Source: Nitrososphaera sp. (GTDB lineage Archaea; Thermoproteota; Nitrososphaeria; Nitrososphaerales; Nitrososphaeraceae). From it: a stretch of 64,000 nucleotides of DNA. Shown here in pieces: positions 17,604 to 26,186 of this stretch. The notes beneath the pieces are model-generated. The model was not told the origin of the DNA. It saw only the letters and a program-made list of their open reading frames with translations, and ran no database searches. Position numbers and translations under genes: made by a program. Every line of letters begins with the position of its first letter. Position 1 is the first letter of the stretch. Location of the stretch: the NCBI GenBank assembly GCA_029263715.1, contig JAJUFP010000004.1, positions 62,001 to 126,000 on the forward strand. Reading direction: 5' to 3'.

Positions 17604-17999
17604 ATGACTGTGAATTATGAATTCCTCGATTCATTTTGCGGTAATGTCCTAGCGCTTGACAGATCAATTCGATGGGCAGGCGTTGTAAGCAGGCTCGGAG
17701 TCATCCTCAGCCAGAAAAAGAGAGAAGGTTTGCAGCCCCTCCTTTCTGAGGAGGAAAACGAGGAATACGCCGCAACTACGATAAGCAGGCATAAGACCAG
17801 ATCAAAATTCGCGCCGAAGATGGGAAGGCTGGTTTACGCTTTTGGGAAATATGAAAAAGTAAACCGGACCACCATACCGATAAATGAAAATTATTTCCTG
17901 CTCATTTCGTTGGATATAGAGACAAAAAATTTTGACGAGATAATTTCAGAAAAGATTGTCCCGCTAATGGAAAGCCAGAAGGACAAGTTTGTAGAGTAA
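17604..17999 (+). CDS. DUF6659-like small sensory protein (paralogue 1)
   Basis: About 131 residues from ATG 17604. It aligns along its length with the protein at 18784-19143: both have an N-terminal helix, an SRLG/DVNG strand turn, and a shared block RSK(F/L)APK(M/I)G...YxxxxYEK(V/L)xR(T/I)T(I/M)P...N..L(L)I(S/T)xxxE. The pattern resembles small profilin-like or roadblock-like sensory proteins common in Thaumarchaeota. The frame is open to TTG 17517, but alignment with the paralogue and a TATA-like element about 27 bases upstream favour 17604; ATG 17547 is an alternative. Function unknown. Confidence 0.6.
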   Translation: MTVNYEFLDSFCGNVLALDRSIRWAGVVSRLGVILSQKKREGLQPLLSEEENEEYAATTISRHKTRSKFAPKMGRLVYAFGKYEKVNRTTIPINENYFLLISLDIETKNFDEIISEKIVPLMESQKDKFVE

Positions 18000-18087
18000 G
18001 TTCAAAGGCTATGGATATTCATACCGGCGCTGCCTAAATGCAGTGGACGCCCAAAAGCGATAATAACTTCTTTGTGCAATATCTGTT

Positions 18088-18213
18088 ATGTCAGAGTACG
18101 AGGCAGGAACTTTTCGCTGCAAAGACTGTGCAAAAGAATTTCTTACCAAGGAAGAGGCTGACAACCATTATCAAGAAGAGCACGGCGACGAAGAATTGCG
18201 TGTCGGAGAATAA
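18088..18213 (+). CDS. Single C2H2 zinc-finger microprotein (41 aa)
   Basis: 41 residues: MSEYEAGTF, then C11-x2-C14 with a following KEF, H27 and H32 (x4 spacing), and an acidic tail. It parallels the 40-residue protein at 2585-2707 in length, finger spacing and tail. A CGATAATAAC element centred about 26 bases before the ATG fits a leaderless promoter, and a stop closes the frame upstream. Probably a DNA-, RNA- or protein-binding adaptor; target unknown. Confidence 0.65.
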   Translation: MSEYEAGTFRCKDCAKEFLTKEEADNHYQEEHGDEELRVGE

Positions 18214-18407
18214 AGAGCAAAAAGCGTCTTGGTCACTCTGAACTGCCGACACTTTATCTTTCTCCAGGACTTGCCAATTTGTCAGCCTTTGTGGTGTAGA
18301 GATAGCGGAAATCATGGCAGGTTCAAACCTGACCAGACGTGAAATTTAGCGCATCAGGACAATACATTTGCAAGAACGAAATCATGCCAGGTATCTTTGG
18401 CGCGGAT

Positions 18408-18686
18408 CTAGTCTGATGGCGGCCCCACGCTGTCCATGCCAGTGCCACTCATGTGCTCGCCGTCTATGCACGATGCCGTCCGGGTAGATTTGATGCCAGG
18501 CATCTTTCTTATCTTGCTGATAACGCTGTCTACGCTGTTGCCCACCGGGACTTCGACTCTGACGATCAAATCAAACTCGCCGTACACTCCTTCAACAGAT
18601 ATGACGTCAGGGATCTCGGCTATTTTGTCGAGAACCTGTTTTTCCGTACCCGGAAATGTGGTGATCATCACGTACGCCCCTGGCAT
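18408..18686 (-). CDS. Stand-alone Lrp/AsnC ligand-binding domain protein
   Basis: 92 residues comprising only the RAM (AsnC_trans_reg) domain: AYVMITTFPGTEKQVLDKIAEIPDV, then the GVYGEFDLIVRVEV strand typical of the family, and SVISKIRKMPGIKSTRT. The DNA-binding helix-turn-helix of Lrp is absent. Such stand-alone domains bind amino acids and may modulate full-length Lrp proteins by mixed assembly. A C-terminal tail with Cys-Ile-Asp-Gly and Met/Gly residues is unusual. ATG 18686 is favoured by a GATTAATAG element about 28 bases before it. Confidence 0.8.
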   Translation of the reverse strand: MPGAYVMITTFPGTEKQVLDKIAEIPDVISVEGVYGEFDLIVRVEVPVGNSVDSVISKIRKMPGIKSTRTASCIDGEHMSGTGMDSVGPPSD

Positions 18687-18783
18687 GTACAAATAATCTG
18701 TTTGTAGCTATTAATCAATTTTGCAATTGACAGACCAGCCTACTGTTATTAAAAACGAACTCCCAGGACTGAATCGTCCTTGA

Positions 18784-19143
18784 TCAATGCGTTCTTGCGG
18801 CTATCCGTTGAACACCATTTATTACGCTGTCGTGGTCGGCGTCAACCTCTGTGGTTATGTAAAGCAGATGGCCATTTCCAAAAGGCATGGTTATGCGCTT
18901 GAGCTTTTCGTACTCTGCCAGGACGTATTTTCCCTTCCCTATTTTTGGAGCTAGTTTGCTCCGCTCCTTCCAGGCATTGATGGCCATCTCCAATGATCTC
19001 TTGCTTTCGTCCGGGCTGAGGAGGTTTACAACGCCGGGCCGGTGGTCAGAAAACATTACCTTTCCATTCACGTCGCATATCGTGACAAGGCGTATCTTTG
19101 GATCCAGGCTCATGATGTCATGATGAAGCCTCTGGTATTCCAT
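18784..19143 (-). CDS. DUF6659-like small sensory protein (paralogue 2)
   Basis: 119 residues, alpha/beta, paralogous to the product of 17604-17999. The N-terminus has a long helix and IRLVTICDVNGKVMFSDHRPG strand-turn-strand; the second half carries the shared RSKLAPKIG...VLAEYEKLKRITMPFG block and a final helix. No membrane segment. A TTATTAGG element stands about 29 bases before the ATG. Role unknown; profilin-like sensors of this size often occur as families in ammonia-oxidising archaea. Confidence 0.65.
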   Translation of the reverse strand: MEYQRLHHDIMSLDPKIRLVTICDVNGKVMFSDHRPGVVNLLSPDESKRSLEMAINAWKERSKLAPKIGKGKYVLAEYEKLKRITMPFGNGHLLYITTEVDADHDSVINGVQRIAARTH

Positions 19144-19195
19144 TAACCAGTATGTTCGTGTTCCAGCCTAATAAGACTTGTCTGCGCGTATGTCA

Positions 19196-19591
19196 TCATT
19201 TCGGCGCAAAGCCATAATAGAACATCGCCTGCGTAAGTTCGTCTTTTGGTGTTATTTCCGCCAACGAGATAAGATGGCCATCAGGGTCTTGAATTATGGC
19301 ATGCTTTCCAAAGGGCTCGTCTGTTAGTTTTTTGTAAAATTTCACTCGTTTCTTTTTCAGCTCCTTGCAGACGGTTTCTAGATCGCTGAAGGTAAAGCCT
19401 ACCAACATAGATTTGCTCGCCTTAACCTTGGTTCTTGCAGGATGGATTGCAAGGACGGTGCCTTTCATTGTGAATTCTGTCCAGTCCTTTGACTCTCGCC
19501 TTAATTCCATGCCGAGGGTATCCCGGTAGAACTTGGTCGATCTTTTCATGTTTGAAACAAGCAGGATAACAGCGTTCACTTTTCTGAACAT
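19196..19591 (-). CDS. VOC-family (glyoxalase/bleomycin-resistance type) protein
   Basis: 131 residues with the two beta-alpha-beta-beta-beta modules of the vicinal oxygen chelate superfamily: VNAVILLVSNMKRSTKFYRDTLGMEL at the N-terminus and HAIIQDPDGHLISLAEI near the C-terminus. The second module keeps the metal-binding PDGHxxxLxE pattern. The first metal His that glyoxalase I would have is not evident, so the reaction cannot be named. Preceded by a TTATAT element about 29 bases before the ATG. Confidence 0.75.
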   Translation of the reverse strand: MFRKVNAVILLVSNMKRSTKFYRDTLGMELRRESKDWTEFTMKGTVLAIHPARTKVKASKSMLVGFTFSDLETVCKELKKKRVKFYKKLTDEPFGKHAIIQDPDGHLISLAEITPKDELTQAMFYYGFAPK

Positions 19592-19779
19592 CTACCTGTA
19601 GGGTAGCAATCAGGTGGATATAAGATTCGCGGATATTCGGTTTATTTGCAAAAGTGACAAAGGAAAATTGTGCTGCACAAAATGTTAGAGTTTGCCATTT
19701 CTGGTCTGGTTTTCTCAGGCTACATTTTAAAATGCAATCTAAAAAAATGTGAGATGAGTTTGGTCTGCTCTTTTAATTA

Positions 19780-19995
19780 CTATCCTTTTTCAAATGACGC
19801 GAGTAACTTCTTTAGCTCCTTGGCGTGGTTCTCCTCGTCGGCTTTGATCTGCCTAAACAATTTGGCGCAGTCTGCATTTCCTTCATTCTCTGCATCCCTG
19901 ATGTAGCCGTCCACATTCCAAAGGAACTCTAACTCTTTCACTAGCTGTTTTGCAACGTTGTACTGAGTGTTGGTAACAATTTTGGTGCCTTGCAT
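19780..19995 (-). CDS. Small helical (rubrerythrin-like) protein
   Basis: 71 residues from ATG 19995, chosen because a TATAATTAA element is centred about 25 bases upstream; the frame itself is open to 20097. The sequence is two amphipathic helices with NTQYNVAKQLVKELEFLW and RQIKADEENHAKELKKLL. The E-x-x-H motif in DEENHAKEL resembles a ferritin-like helix, but a diiron site would need more ligands than one such hairpin provides, so it could act only as a dimer. Function not known. Confidence 0.5.
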   Translation of the reverse strand: MQGTKIVTNTQYNVAKQLVKELEFLWNVDGYIRDAENEGNADCAKLFRQIKADEENHAKELKKLLASFEKG

Positions 19996-20286
19996 TTTTT
20001 GCACCTTTGCATTAATTATACCACTTCGTCGTATATAAGAAGACGCATTGATGTCAATAGATTTGTGATACTGATAATTGACAAAAATCATTTTCATGGT
20101 ATTGAATATAGGAAATAATAATCCACCGTATTTCAGAATATTTGATTAGTAACACGAGTCACGATTGATGAGCAAGGATGTCCGAGTACTGTAATAATTC
20201 CCACGCGGGTCTGAAAATTGACCTTATTGCCCGTGATGTCGTTGATTGCTCCATCAAGCTAGAATATATTTGGTTGTCGCAGCCGC

Positions 20287-21279
20287 ATGCTGATCATGAA
20301 AGTCCAGTTTGCGCACCACCTTGTTTGCCTAAACCACAAGGAAAAGCAGATCCGGCTCACTTTGGAAGTGCTTTTTACCGATCCCAAGAACGAAAACGAG
20401 TGCACCGAGGGCTTTCTGAAATGCAAGGAATGCGGCGCAACCTATCCAATAATCCAGGGTGTGGCAATAGTCATGAAGGATTTTCCAGCGTATGCTGCAG
20501 GAAGGTCCCAGACATACGGCCGGTGGCTTTTGGGCAGCAACTCAAATGAGATGAAGGAATTCCTCAAAGAAAGCGGATCAAAGCTCTCGCCTTCATCAGC
20601 GGCCAACGACAGGTACGAGGAGGGCGGAAGCTGGTTTGTCCCGTACAGGTGGACGCAGTACGACCATACTGAAGAAGACCGGCTGCTAAAAACACTGAGG
20701 TGGCACCTCAGGCCCAACGAGATGTACAACCGTGTCGTGCATGGTATAAACCCCGATATGGATGCCGTGGTCCTGGACATGGGCTGCTCGATGGGATACA
20801 GCACCATACTTTTGGCCCAAAAGTGTGCCTTTGCCATCGGGATCGATACGTCCTTTTCATTCATCAGGGAAGCAAGGAAAAGGATGCATGAAGCCAAGTA
20901 CGGCAACCTGGAATTCTGCGTGGCAGACTCGCTTAACCCGCCGTTTAATCATGGCAAGTTTGACCTCATACTTGCCTTAAACCTGCTTGAGCTTGTAGAT
21001 GCCAAAAAGCTTCTAGAATCAATACACAGGTTTCTCAAGCCCCATGCAAGCGTGATACTAGCTGACCCGTACGACTATAACCGCGACCCCATCCCAAGGG
21101 AGACGTACGACGGCCAGTCCTTCCGGGAGCTTGTGGAAAGGTCGGGCTTTGAGATAGGCGAGAAGAGCAGCAAGAACGAGTCTTTCATACCCTGGGTGCT
21201 GAAGATAAACGAACGGGCGTATCTGTTCTACTTTGTAGACTATATCAAGGCCAAGAAGCTGTCCAAGGAAAAGTTTTGA
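20287..21279 (+). CDS. SAM methyltransferase with N-terminal Trm112 domain
   Basis: 330 residues. The first 65 form a Trm112-like domain ([15 protein letters not shown], then a [18 protein letters not shown] zinc knuckle). From about residue 140 a class I methyltransferase follows: motif I is [17 protein letters not shown], with motif [15 protein letters not shown]. Fusion of Trm112 to its methyltransferase makes the activator permanent. The acceptor is unknown; archaeal relatives methylate tRNA, proteins or small molecules. A GAATATATTTGG element centred at about 20266 suits ATG 20287 or 20296. Confidence 0.75.
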   Translation: MLIMKVQFAHHLVCLNHKEKQIRLTLEVLFTDPKNENECTEGFLKCKECGATYPIIQGVAIVMKDFPAYAAGRSQTYGRWLLGSNSNEMKEFLKESGSKLSPSSAANDRYEEGGSWFVPYRWTQYDHTEEDRLLKTLRWHLRPNEMYNRVVHGINPDMDAVVLDMGCSMGYSTILLAQKCAFAIGIDTSFSFIREARKRMHEAKYGNLEFCVADSLNPPFNHGKFDLILALNLLELVDAKKLLESIHRFLKPHASVILADPYDYNRDPIPRETYDGQSFRELVERSGFEIGEKSSKNESFIPWVLKINERAYLFYFVDYIKAKKLSKEKF

Positions 21280-21319
21280 TGCGATCGGTTTAATAACAGA
21301 GGCACGAAAACAGCTAGAT

Positions 21320-21571
21320 ATGCCGACAGCATATGTCCTGATCAACTGTGACTTGGGTTCGGAAGAAGAGATCATAAACGAGCTGAAAAAGCTTCCCGGA
21401 ACTGTCGAAGTCAGCGGCGTCTACGGCGTGTACGACATCATCGCAAAGGTCCAGTCAGACAGCATGGATAAGCTTAGAGAGACCATAACCTGGCACGTCA
21501 GAAAGATCGACAAGGTCCGGTCAACTCTGACGATGATCGTAATAGAAGGCCAGGGCGAAAAGAAAAAGTAA
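21320..21571 (+). CDS. Stand-alone Lrp/AsnC ligand-binding domain protein
   Basis: 83 residues, a bare RAM domain: AYVLINCDLGSEEEIINELKKL, the hallmark GVYGVYDIIAKVQ strand, and a C-terminal VRSTLTMIVIEG strand, ending Lys-rich. No helix-turn-helix. It is a paralogue of the domain at 18408-18686. Expected to form dimers or octamers that bind an amino acid effector. GTTTAATAAC about 30 bases before the ATG is a likely TATA element. It starts 40 bases after the methyltransferase gene. Confidence 0.82.
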   Translation: MPTAYVLINCDLGSEEEIINELKKLPGTVEVSGVYGVYDIIAKVQSDSMDKLRETITWHVRKIDKVRSTLTMIVIEGQGEKKK

Positions 21572-21624
21572 TCCCATTCTGTCTTTTCTTCATATTTATT
21601 ATCTTTCAGCAGATTGGATATCCC

Positions 21625-22533
21625 ATGAACTCCATTGACGTCATGGCATCAGAGATGAAGTGCCAGCTTGAAGATCTGCCAAAGATCCAGCCAAAGCTGG
21701 CATTTGAGGAGTGTGTCTTTGTAGGTTCCGGCGACTCGTACGTTGCAGGCCTTGCAACCCGGTATTTTGGCCCATGCAGCTGTGTTTATCCAACAGACCT
21801 GCTGGCCAATCCATCTCTTGCAGGAAACAAAACCGTATTTTTCGTCTCGATGTCCGGCAACACGCAGGCCAACATATCTGCAGCAGAGGCGGTGCGCAAA
21901 AACTGCAGGACTGTTGCAATTACTGCAAACCCTTCAAGCAGGCTGGCTGAAGCCTGCGACCAAGTCATCCATCTAAATTACACACAGCTGGGTAAAACCG
22001 CCGGCACCGTTGGTTTTACATCAAGCCTGCTTGCCTGCATCATGCTTGCTACAAAAGGCAAAACGTCATGTCCGGCAAATTTGCCAGATGTCTATAACAA
22101 AGCAATCAAAGCTGCCGATGAAATCGATACCAGCAGGTCGTTCGTGCTTTTGGGCGACACATTTCTGCTGCCTGCTGCCATGTATTTTGCTCTGAAGCTA
22201 AACGAGGTCTTTGGTGCAAAGGCCTTTGCCTATCCCCTTGAGGAATTTTGCCATTCTCCGCTTTTTGGGCTCAAGGACAACGATTCCGTCATGATTCTTG
22301 GGACCCAAGGAAATGAAATGGGCAGGAGGTTGTCTGCCAGGCTTGAGCAAAACAGCGTTTGCTCTAGGTTTTTTGACTGCTCATCGTCTTCCAGTATCGA
22401 ATCACTTCTTTATGCCGTCTTTTTGGTACAGCACATGATCCTGAAAACCGCCAGAAAGCTAGGGTTGGCAGACTGCTATTTTCTTTCCAACAAAAGGCTG
22501 CTTGAGATCAGCTCTGATTTCATTTACGGCTAA
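21625..22533 (+). CDS. SIS-domain phosphosugar-binding protein
   Basis: 302 residues with two sugar isomerase (SIS) folds. The first contains FVGSGDSYVAGLATRYFG and VFFVSMSGNTQANISAAEAVR, in which Ser-Gly-Asn-Thr binds the sugar phosphate; the second has VMILGTQGNEMGRRL. The layout resembles the isomerase half of GlmS or AgaS without a glutaminase domain. It may isomerise or deaminate an amino-sugar phosphate. The 3' end overlaps the convergent sulfurtransferase gene by 14 bases. Confidence 0.78.
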   Translation: MNSIDVMASEMKCQLEDLPKIQPKLAFEECVFVGSGDSYVAGLATRYFGPCSCVYPTDLLANPSLAGNKTVFFVSMSGNTQANISAAEAVRKNCRTVAITANPSSRLAEACDQVIHLNYTQLGKTAGTVGFTSSLLACIMLATKGKTSCPANLPDVYNKAIKAADEIDTSRSFVLLGDTFLLPAAMYFALKLNEVFGAKAFAYPLEEFCHSPLFGLKDNDSVMILGTQGNEMGRRLSARLEQNSVCSRFFDCSSSSSIESLLYAVFLVQHMILKTARKLGLADCYFLSNKRLLEISSDFIYG

Positions 22534-23314
22534 CTGGCAGGTCGAGTTTGTTGCCCCACTCGCCCCATGAACCCAGGTACATCTTGACGTTTTTGTAGCC
22601 CAGCATTTTTAGTACAACAAAGCTGTTGGCCGCCCTGTAGCCGCCCTGACAGTACGTGATTATCTGGGCGTCCTTTGGAATATCTTTGTACATTTCGGAG
22701 AGCGTTTTTGGGTCCTTGAAAACAGAGCCGGCTCTGTTGTTTTCCCAGTCGATGTTTATGGCCTTTGGGATGTGGCCTGCCTGCGCAGCACGCACTGCCG
22801 AGCCGTCGTACTCGGCGACGCTTCTTGCGTCCAGTATGACGGTTTTGCCCTTTCTCATTGCCGACTTGATCTCTTCATATCCGGCCAGGATCTTTTTGTC
22901 TGGTCTGCCCCGAAAGTTGGTGTGTAAAAACGCATTGGTCTTGGTCTCGGTTTCAAACCCCCTTGCCTTCCATTCATTGAAGCCTCCATCCAGCATCGCC
23001 ACCTTGTTGTGGGAGAAATAAAGCAAAAGCCAGACGCCCCTTGCCGCAGAGGGTCCGGACACATCGTCGTAGAAGACAACAAGCTTGTCCTTTGACACGC
23101 CGATGTTGGAAAGGAGGATCCGTGCTTGCTTGTTGAACTGCCTTATCCCTTCTGCTGACGTGTCTATCCAGTGAAACTGCATGAGATCGATGTTCACCGC
23201 GCCGGGGATGTGGCCTTCTGAATAATCGGAAAAGGGCCTTGCATCGACGACTAGAAGATCTGCCTGCCGGCCAACCATCGAATGCAGGTCTTCTACCGAA
23301 ACCACGATACTCAA
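22520..23314 (-). CDS. Two-domain rhodanese (thiosulfate/mercaptopyruvate sulfurtransferase)
   Basis: 264 residues made of two rhodanese domains. The N-terminal one (LLVVDARPFSDYSEGHIPGAVNID) is structural; the C-terminal one (VILDARSVAEYDG...GHIPKAINIDW) carries the active Cys in TYCQGGYRAAN. The CQGGYR loop differs from both CRKGVT (thiosulfate) and CGSGVT (mercaptopyruvate) types, so the donor is uncertain. TTG 23314 is the start; an ATAAATATTAAC element centred about 30 bases upstream also serves the divergent regulator gene. Confidence 0.85.
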   Translation of the reverse strand: MSIVVSVEDLHSMVGRQADLLVVDARPFSDYSEGHIPGAVNIDLMQFHWIDTSAEGIRQFNKQARILLSNIGVSKDKLVVFYDDVSGPSAARGVWLLLYFSHNKVAMLDGGFNEWKARGFETETKTNAFLHTNFRGRPDKKILAGYEEIKSAMRKGKTVILDARSVAEYDGSAVRAAQAGHIPKAINIDWENNRAGSVFKDPKTLSEMYKDIPKDAQIITYCQGGYRAANSFVVLKMLGYKNVKMYLGSWGEWGNKLDLPVSRK

Positions 23315-23387
23315 GATGCTGCAAAGTTTTTGTTGCAGTGTTAATATTTATTTCTGGCAAGTATGTCTATCATGCGGAGCGCCCACG

Positions 23388-23849
23388 TTGACTAGGAAAG
23401 ATTCCGACTCTAAGGCAAGCAACAGGCTGGAATTCATCCGCGATGCGCACAACGTCAGAAAGATGGGCAGGACCACGCGGATGGAAGACTATCTGGAGGT
23501 CATCTACGAGCTGATACAGCACAAGGGCTACGCGACCACCGTGGACATCTCCAGCTACCTGAACGTGAGTTCTCCAAGTGTTACCAAGATGCTCCAGCGC
23601 CTAAACGAAAGCGGGCACGTTAATTACGAAAAGTATAGGGGGATCACCCTCACCGAGTCTGGCATGACCGTGGCAAAAAGCATACACCACAGGCACGGGA
23701 TCCTTGCAGAATTCCTAAAGATGATTGGCGTGGACGAGGATACGGCCAACCGGGACGCAGAGGGAATAGAGCACCACCTGCACCCCGAGACATTGAAAAA
23801 ACTAGAGGAGTTTGTAAGCCGCGTCAAGAGCCAGGGTCTGGCACGCTAG
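23388..23849 (+). CDS. DtxR/MntR-family metal-dependent regulator
   Basis: About 154 residues. Winged helix: MEDYLEVIYELIQHKGYATTVDISSYLNVSSPSVTKMLQRLNESG (recognition helix with SSPSVTKML), then the dimerisation/metal domain GMTVAKSIHHRHGILAEFLKMIGV and AEGIEHHLHPETLKKLEEF. The His/Glu pairs in HHRHGIL and EGIEHHL are the metal-binding positions. It lacks a C-terminal SH3/FeoA domain, like MntR. Starts: TTG 23388 lies shortly after the TSS expected from the shared TATA at 23340-23350; ATG 23463 gives a shorter protein beginning at the HTH. Confidence 0.85.
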   Translation: MTRKDSDSKASNRLEFIRDAHNVRKMGRTTRMEDYLEVIYELIQHKGYATTVDISSYLNVSSPSVTKMLQRLNESGHVNYEKYRGITLTESGMTVAKSIHHRHGILAEFLKMIGVDEDTANRDAEGIEHHLHPETLKKLEEFVSRVKSQGLAR

Positions 23850-25666
23850 CGCTTGCTCAAAAATAGGTGGATTTCCTGGCCGGCCAGTATCGCGTTTACT
23901 ATTCTTCTGCCGGCGTCTGAGCGCTTGTCCACCTTCACCCGGGCCTTCTTGCCCACCTGGCTGCTCATTATGTATTCTTCTTCGATGTAGACGTCGACTG
24001 CCTTGCCGATTACGTCCTCGTCTACAAGCAGGGTCACCGAGGATCCGGCCTCGCTGACCTCAAAGGGTATCTCTTTGCCCAGGGTGGGGATCTTGGCCTC
24101 GACATCTATGCTGACGCCCAAAAGCTCCTCCAGCTCTGAGATGGTAGAGCCGCCCTTGCCGATTATTTTGGGCGCGGCTTCCTTGCTGACCCTTACTTGG
24201 ACGCGGTTGTCAGAGATTATGTTTATCTCGGCCTTGGGGTCAAACCTGCGAACCACGTCCATTATCTTTGATTCAGCCAGCTTCTTTATACCGCTTCGTT
24301 CTTCGCCGGCCTTGACCTTGGATATGGGGACAACCACATTCTCTTCTCCAAAGGTGTAGATCTCGTACTCGACTTGGCCGGATTCAAAATCCCTCACCTC
24401 GACTAGCGGCCGGGCCAGATCGTCTTCCGTCATGCCTGTTGGCACCCTGACTGTCAGGCTAAGCTCGTACACCTTGCTGATGCGGCCCTCCTTGACGAAG
24501 ATTATTGTGTCAAGGATGTGGGGTATCATTCCCAGCTCGACTTTGCCCATGAAACGCTGGACCGCGTCAAGGGGGCTGCTGGCGTGAACCACACCCACCA
24601 TACCAACGCCAGCTAGGCGCATGTCGGCAAAGACGTTGAAATCGTTGGTCCGCCTCACTTCGTCAAATATGGTGTAATCAGGCCGTACAAGAAGCAGGAT
24701 ATCAACGGCCTTTTCAAAACTCCCTTCCAGTGGGCCGTACTGCGTGACCTCCTTTGGGACTTGAAGATCCCTTGGCGACTCGAAGGTCTTGACTATCTTG
24801 CCCTTTGATACGTAAAATTCTGTAAGGCTGCTGGCCAGGGTGCTTTTCCCCGATCCCGGCGGTCCGGCTATTATGACGCCCTCGGCTTTGTCGGAGAGCC
24901 GCTCCATCAGCTTCTCGCTGGCATCGTAGTCTGAGAGGGAAAGCTTGACCGTGGGCCGGACTATCGTGACTTCAAGGCCGTCAGAGAACGGCGGCCTTGT
25001 GATTGCGATCCTAAAGTTCCCAAACTGGATGACGGTGGCGCCGCTCCGGCTTATTTCCACCGACCCGGCCCCAGTCACCCGGCTTGCCTCGGAGACTTCC
25101 TTTACTATTCTGTTCAGATAGGCATACGTGCTGGGCTCGTCGCCTACCTGTACCAGCTGAAAGCTGCCCGGTTTTCCCCGCTTGGCCATGGGGACAACGT
25201 CTTCTTTCAAGTGCACGCTCATGGTGGTCTCATCAAAGAACTTCTCAAATTCCAGGCCAACCGTCTTGGTGGGCGGCCGGATATGCAGCGACTTGATCCC
25301 CTGGGCTTCGGCAACCAGCGCCTGCACATAGTCTGCGGTGAGGAGGGTGGCTGACTCTTGCATTGCCACGTCCTTGATTATCGCGTCTATCCTGCCATGC
25401 TTGGCCAGGCGTATATCCTCGATGTTTGGCCGCTGGCCAACAAAGCGCAGGGTGACGTTCTTTTTTGAGCACAGATCCCGCATCTTTTTTATCTCGTCAA
25501 GGCCCACAAAGCCGTGTTCCTTGTTTGTAGAAGCCTGCGATTGCAGCTCATCCAGCACCGCCAGCGGGATTATTACCTCGCTTCCGTCTTGTATCTTGCC
25601 GGCATCAAGCATCCTTGTTATCTCGCCGTCAATGATTATACTTGTATCCAGAACGTATTTGTTCAA
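23846..25666 (-). CDS. PIN-domain, VirB11-type ATPase and KH fusion protein
   Basis: About 606 residues. Order: PIN nuclease fold at the N-terminus (YVLDTSIIIDGEI, acidic residues continuing through DEL and TADY), a secretion-type ATPase with Walker A GPPGSGKSTLASSL and FDEVRRTNDF (Walker B region), then a KH RNA-binding domain (KIIGKGGSTISELEELLG) and a short basic end. The architecture is conserved in archaea and often called PilT-like; it is probably an RNA-processing or RNA-remodelling ATPase, not a pilus motor. The start TTG 25666 is chosen because TTTTTAAATC sits about 25 bases before it and the PIN strand begins at once; the frame is open to 25771. Confidence 0.82.
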   Translation of the reverse strand: MNKYVLDTSIIIDGEITRMLDAGKIQDGSEVIIPLAVLDELQSQASTNKEHGFVGLDEIKKMRDLCSKKNVTLRFVGQRPNIEDIRLAKHGRIDAIIKDVAMQESATLLTADYVQALVAEAQGIKSLHIRPPTKTVGLEFEKFFDETTMSVHLKEDVVPMAKRGKPGSFQLVQVGDEPSTYAYLNRIVKEVSEASRVTGAGSVEISRSGATVIQFGNFRIAITRPPFSDGLEVTIVRPTVKLSLSDYDASEKLMERLSDKAEGVIIAGPPGSGKSTLASSLTEFYVSKGKIVKTFESPRDLQVPKEVTQYGPLEGSFEKAVDILLLVRPDYTIFDEVRRTNDFNVFADMRLAGVGMVGVVHASSPLDAVQRFMGKVELGMIPHILDTIIFVKEGRISKVYELSLTVRVPTGMTEDDLARPLVEVRDFESGQVEYEIYTFGEENVVVPISKVKAGEERSGIKKLAESKIMDVVRRFDPKAEINIISDNRVQVRVSKEAAPKIIGKGGSTISELEELLGVSIDVEAKIPTLGKEIPFEVSEAGSSVTLLVDEDVIGKAVDVYIEEEYIMSSQVGKKARVKVDKRSDAGRRIVNAILAGQEIHLFLSKR

Positions 25667-25813
25667 ACAGGGATAATTCGACAGGAGAGATTTAAAAAGC
25701 ATGTTAGAAGTATTGGTCATCCCGCCTCGCAGGGGCCTTATCACAAAATCAGCATACTGTGATAATAACAAAGAATTTAAGATTGTTCAATGCTAGGGTT
25801 TTAGAGGTTCCAT

Positions 25814-26155
25814 ATGAAGAAGCTTGAGGCCATTGTACGTACTGAAAAGATGCCCGTAATCAAGGAAAAGTTAAGGCAGATGGGAATAGGAGGAATGACC
25901 ATTTCTACCGTGTCAGGCTGGAGCAAGCAAAGAGAGCTCCACCTGCAGTGGAGGGGACAGCCCGTAGCCTATGACCTGCTGCCAAGAGTCAAGTTTGAGA
26001 TAGCCGTACCTGACGGACAGACAGATTCCGTGGTGCAGGCTATTGTCGAGTCAGCCAGGACTGGCGAGCACGGAGACGGAATCATCTTTGTCTCAAACAT
26101 CGAGCAATCCATAAACATTGCCACGTTGGACAAAGGCGACAAGAGCTTTACCTAA
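25814..26155 (+). CDS. PII signal transduction protein (GlnB/GlnK family)
   Basis: 113 residues with the PII fold: KKLEAIVRTEKMPVIKEKLRQMG, a T-loop, DLLPRVKFEIAVPD (beta4), and TGEHGDGIIFVSNIEQSINI (B- and C-loop region). PII trimers read ATP/ADP and 2-oxoglutarate and regulate nitrogen metabolism. In the T-loop the uridylylated Tyr51 of E. coli is replaced by Trp (LQWRG), so tyrosine uridylylation cannot occur here. No amtB is adjacent. An AATTTAAG element about 37 bases before the ATG is the probable TATA. Confidence 0.9.
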   Translation: MKKLEAIVRTEKMPVIKEKLRQMGIGGMTISTVSGWSKQRELHLQWRGQPVAYDLLPRVKFEIAVPDGQTDSVVQAIVESARTGEHGDGIIFVSNIEQSINIATLDKGDKSFT

Positions 26156-26186
26156 GAACAAAGCATAATAGTGCAAAAAGAAAAGA

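Noticed and set aside
18280-18350. tRNA-like fragment (TGGTGTAG, AATCATGG, and CAGGTTCAAACCTG as T- or anticodon-arm)
   Set aside because: The pieces recall a tRNA-Asp D-loop and an arm, but no acceptor stem can be formed and the arms do not have tRNA spacing. Could be a relic; not supported as a gene.
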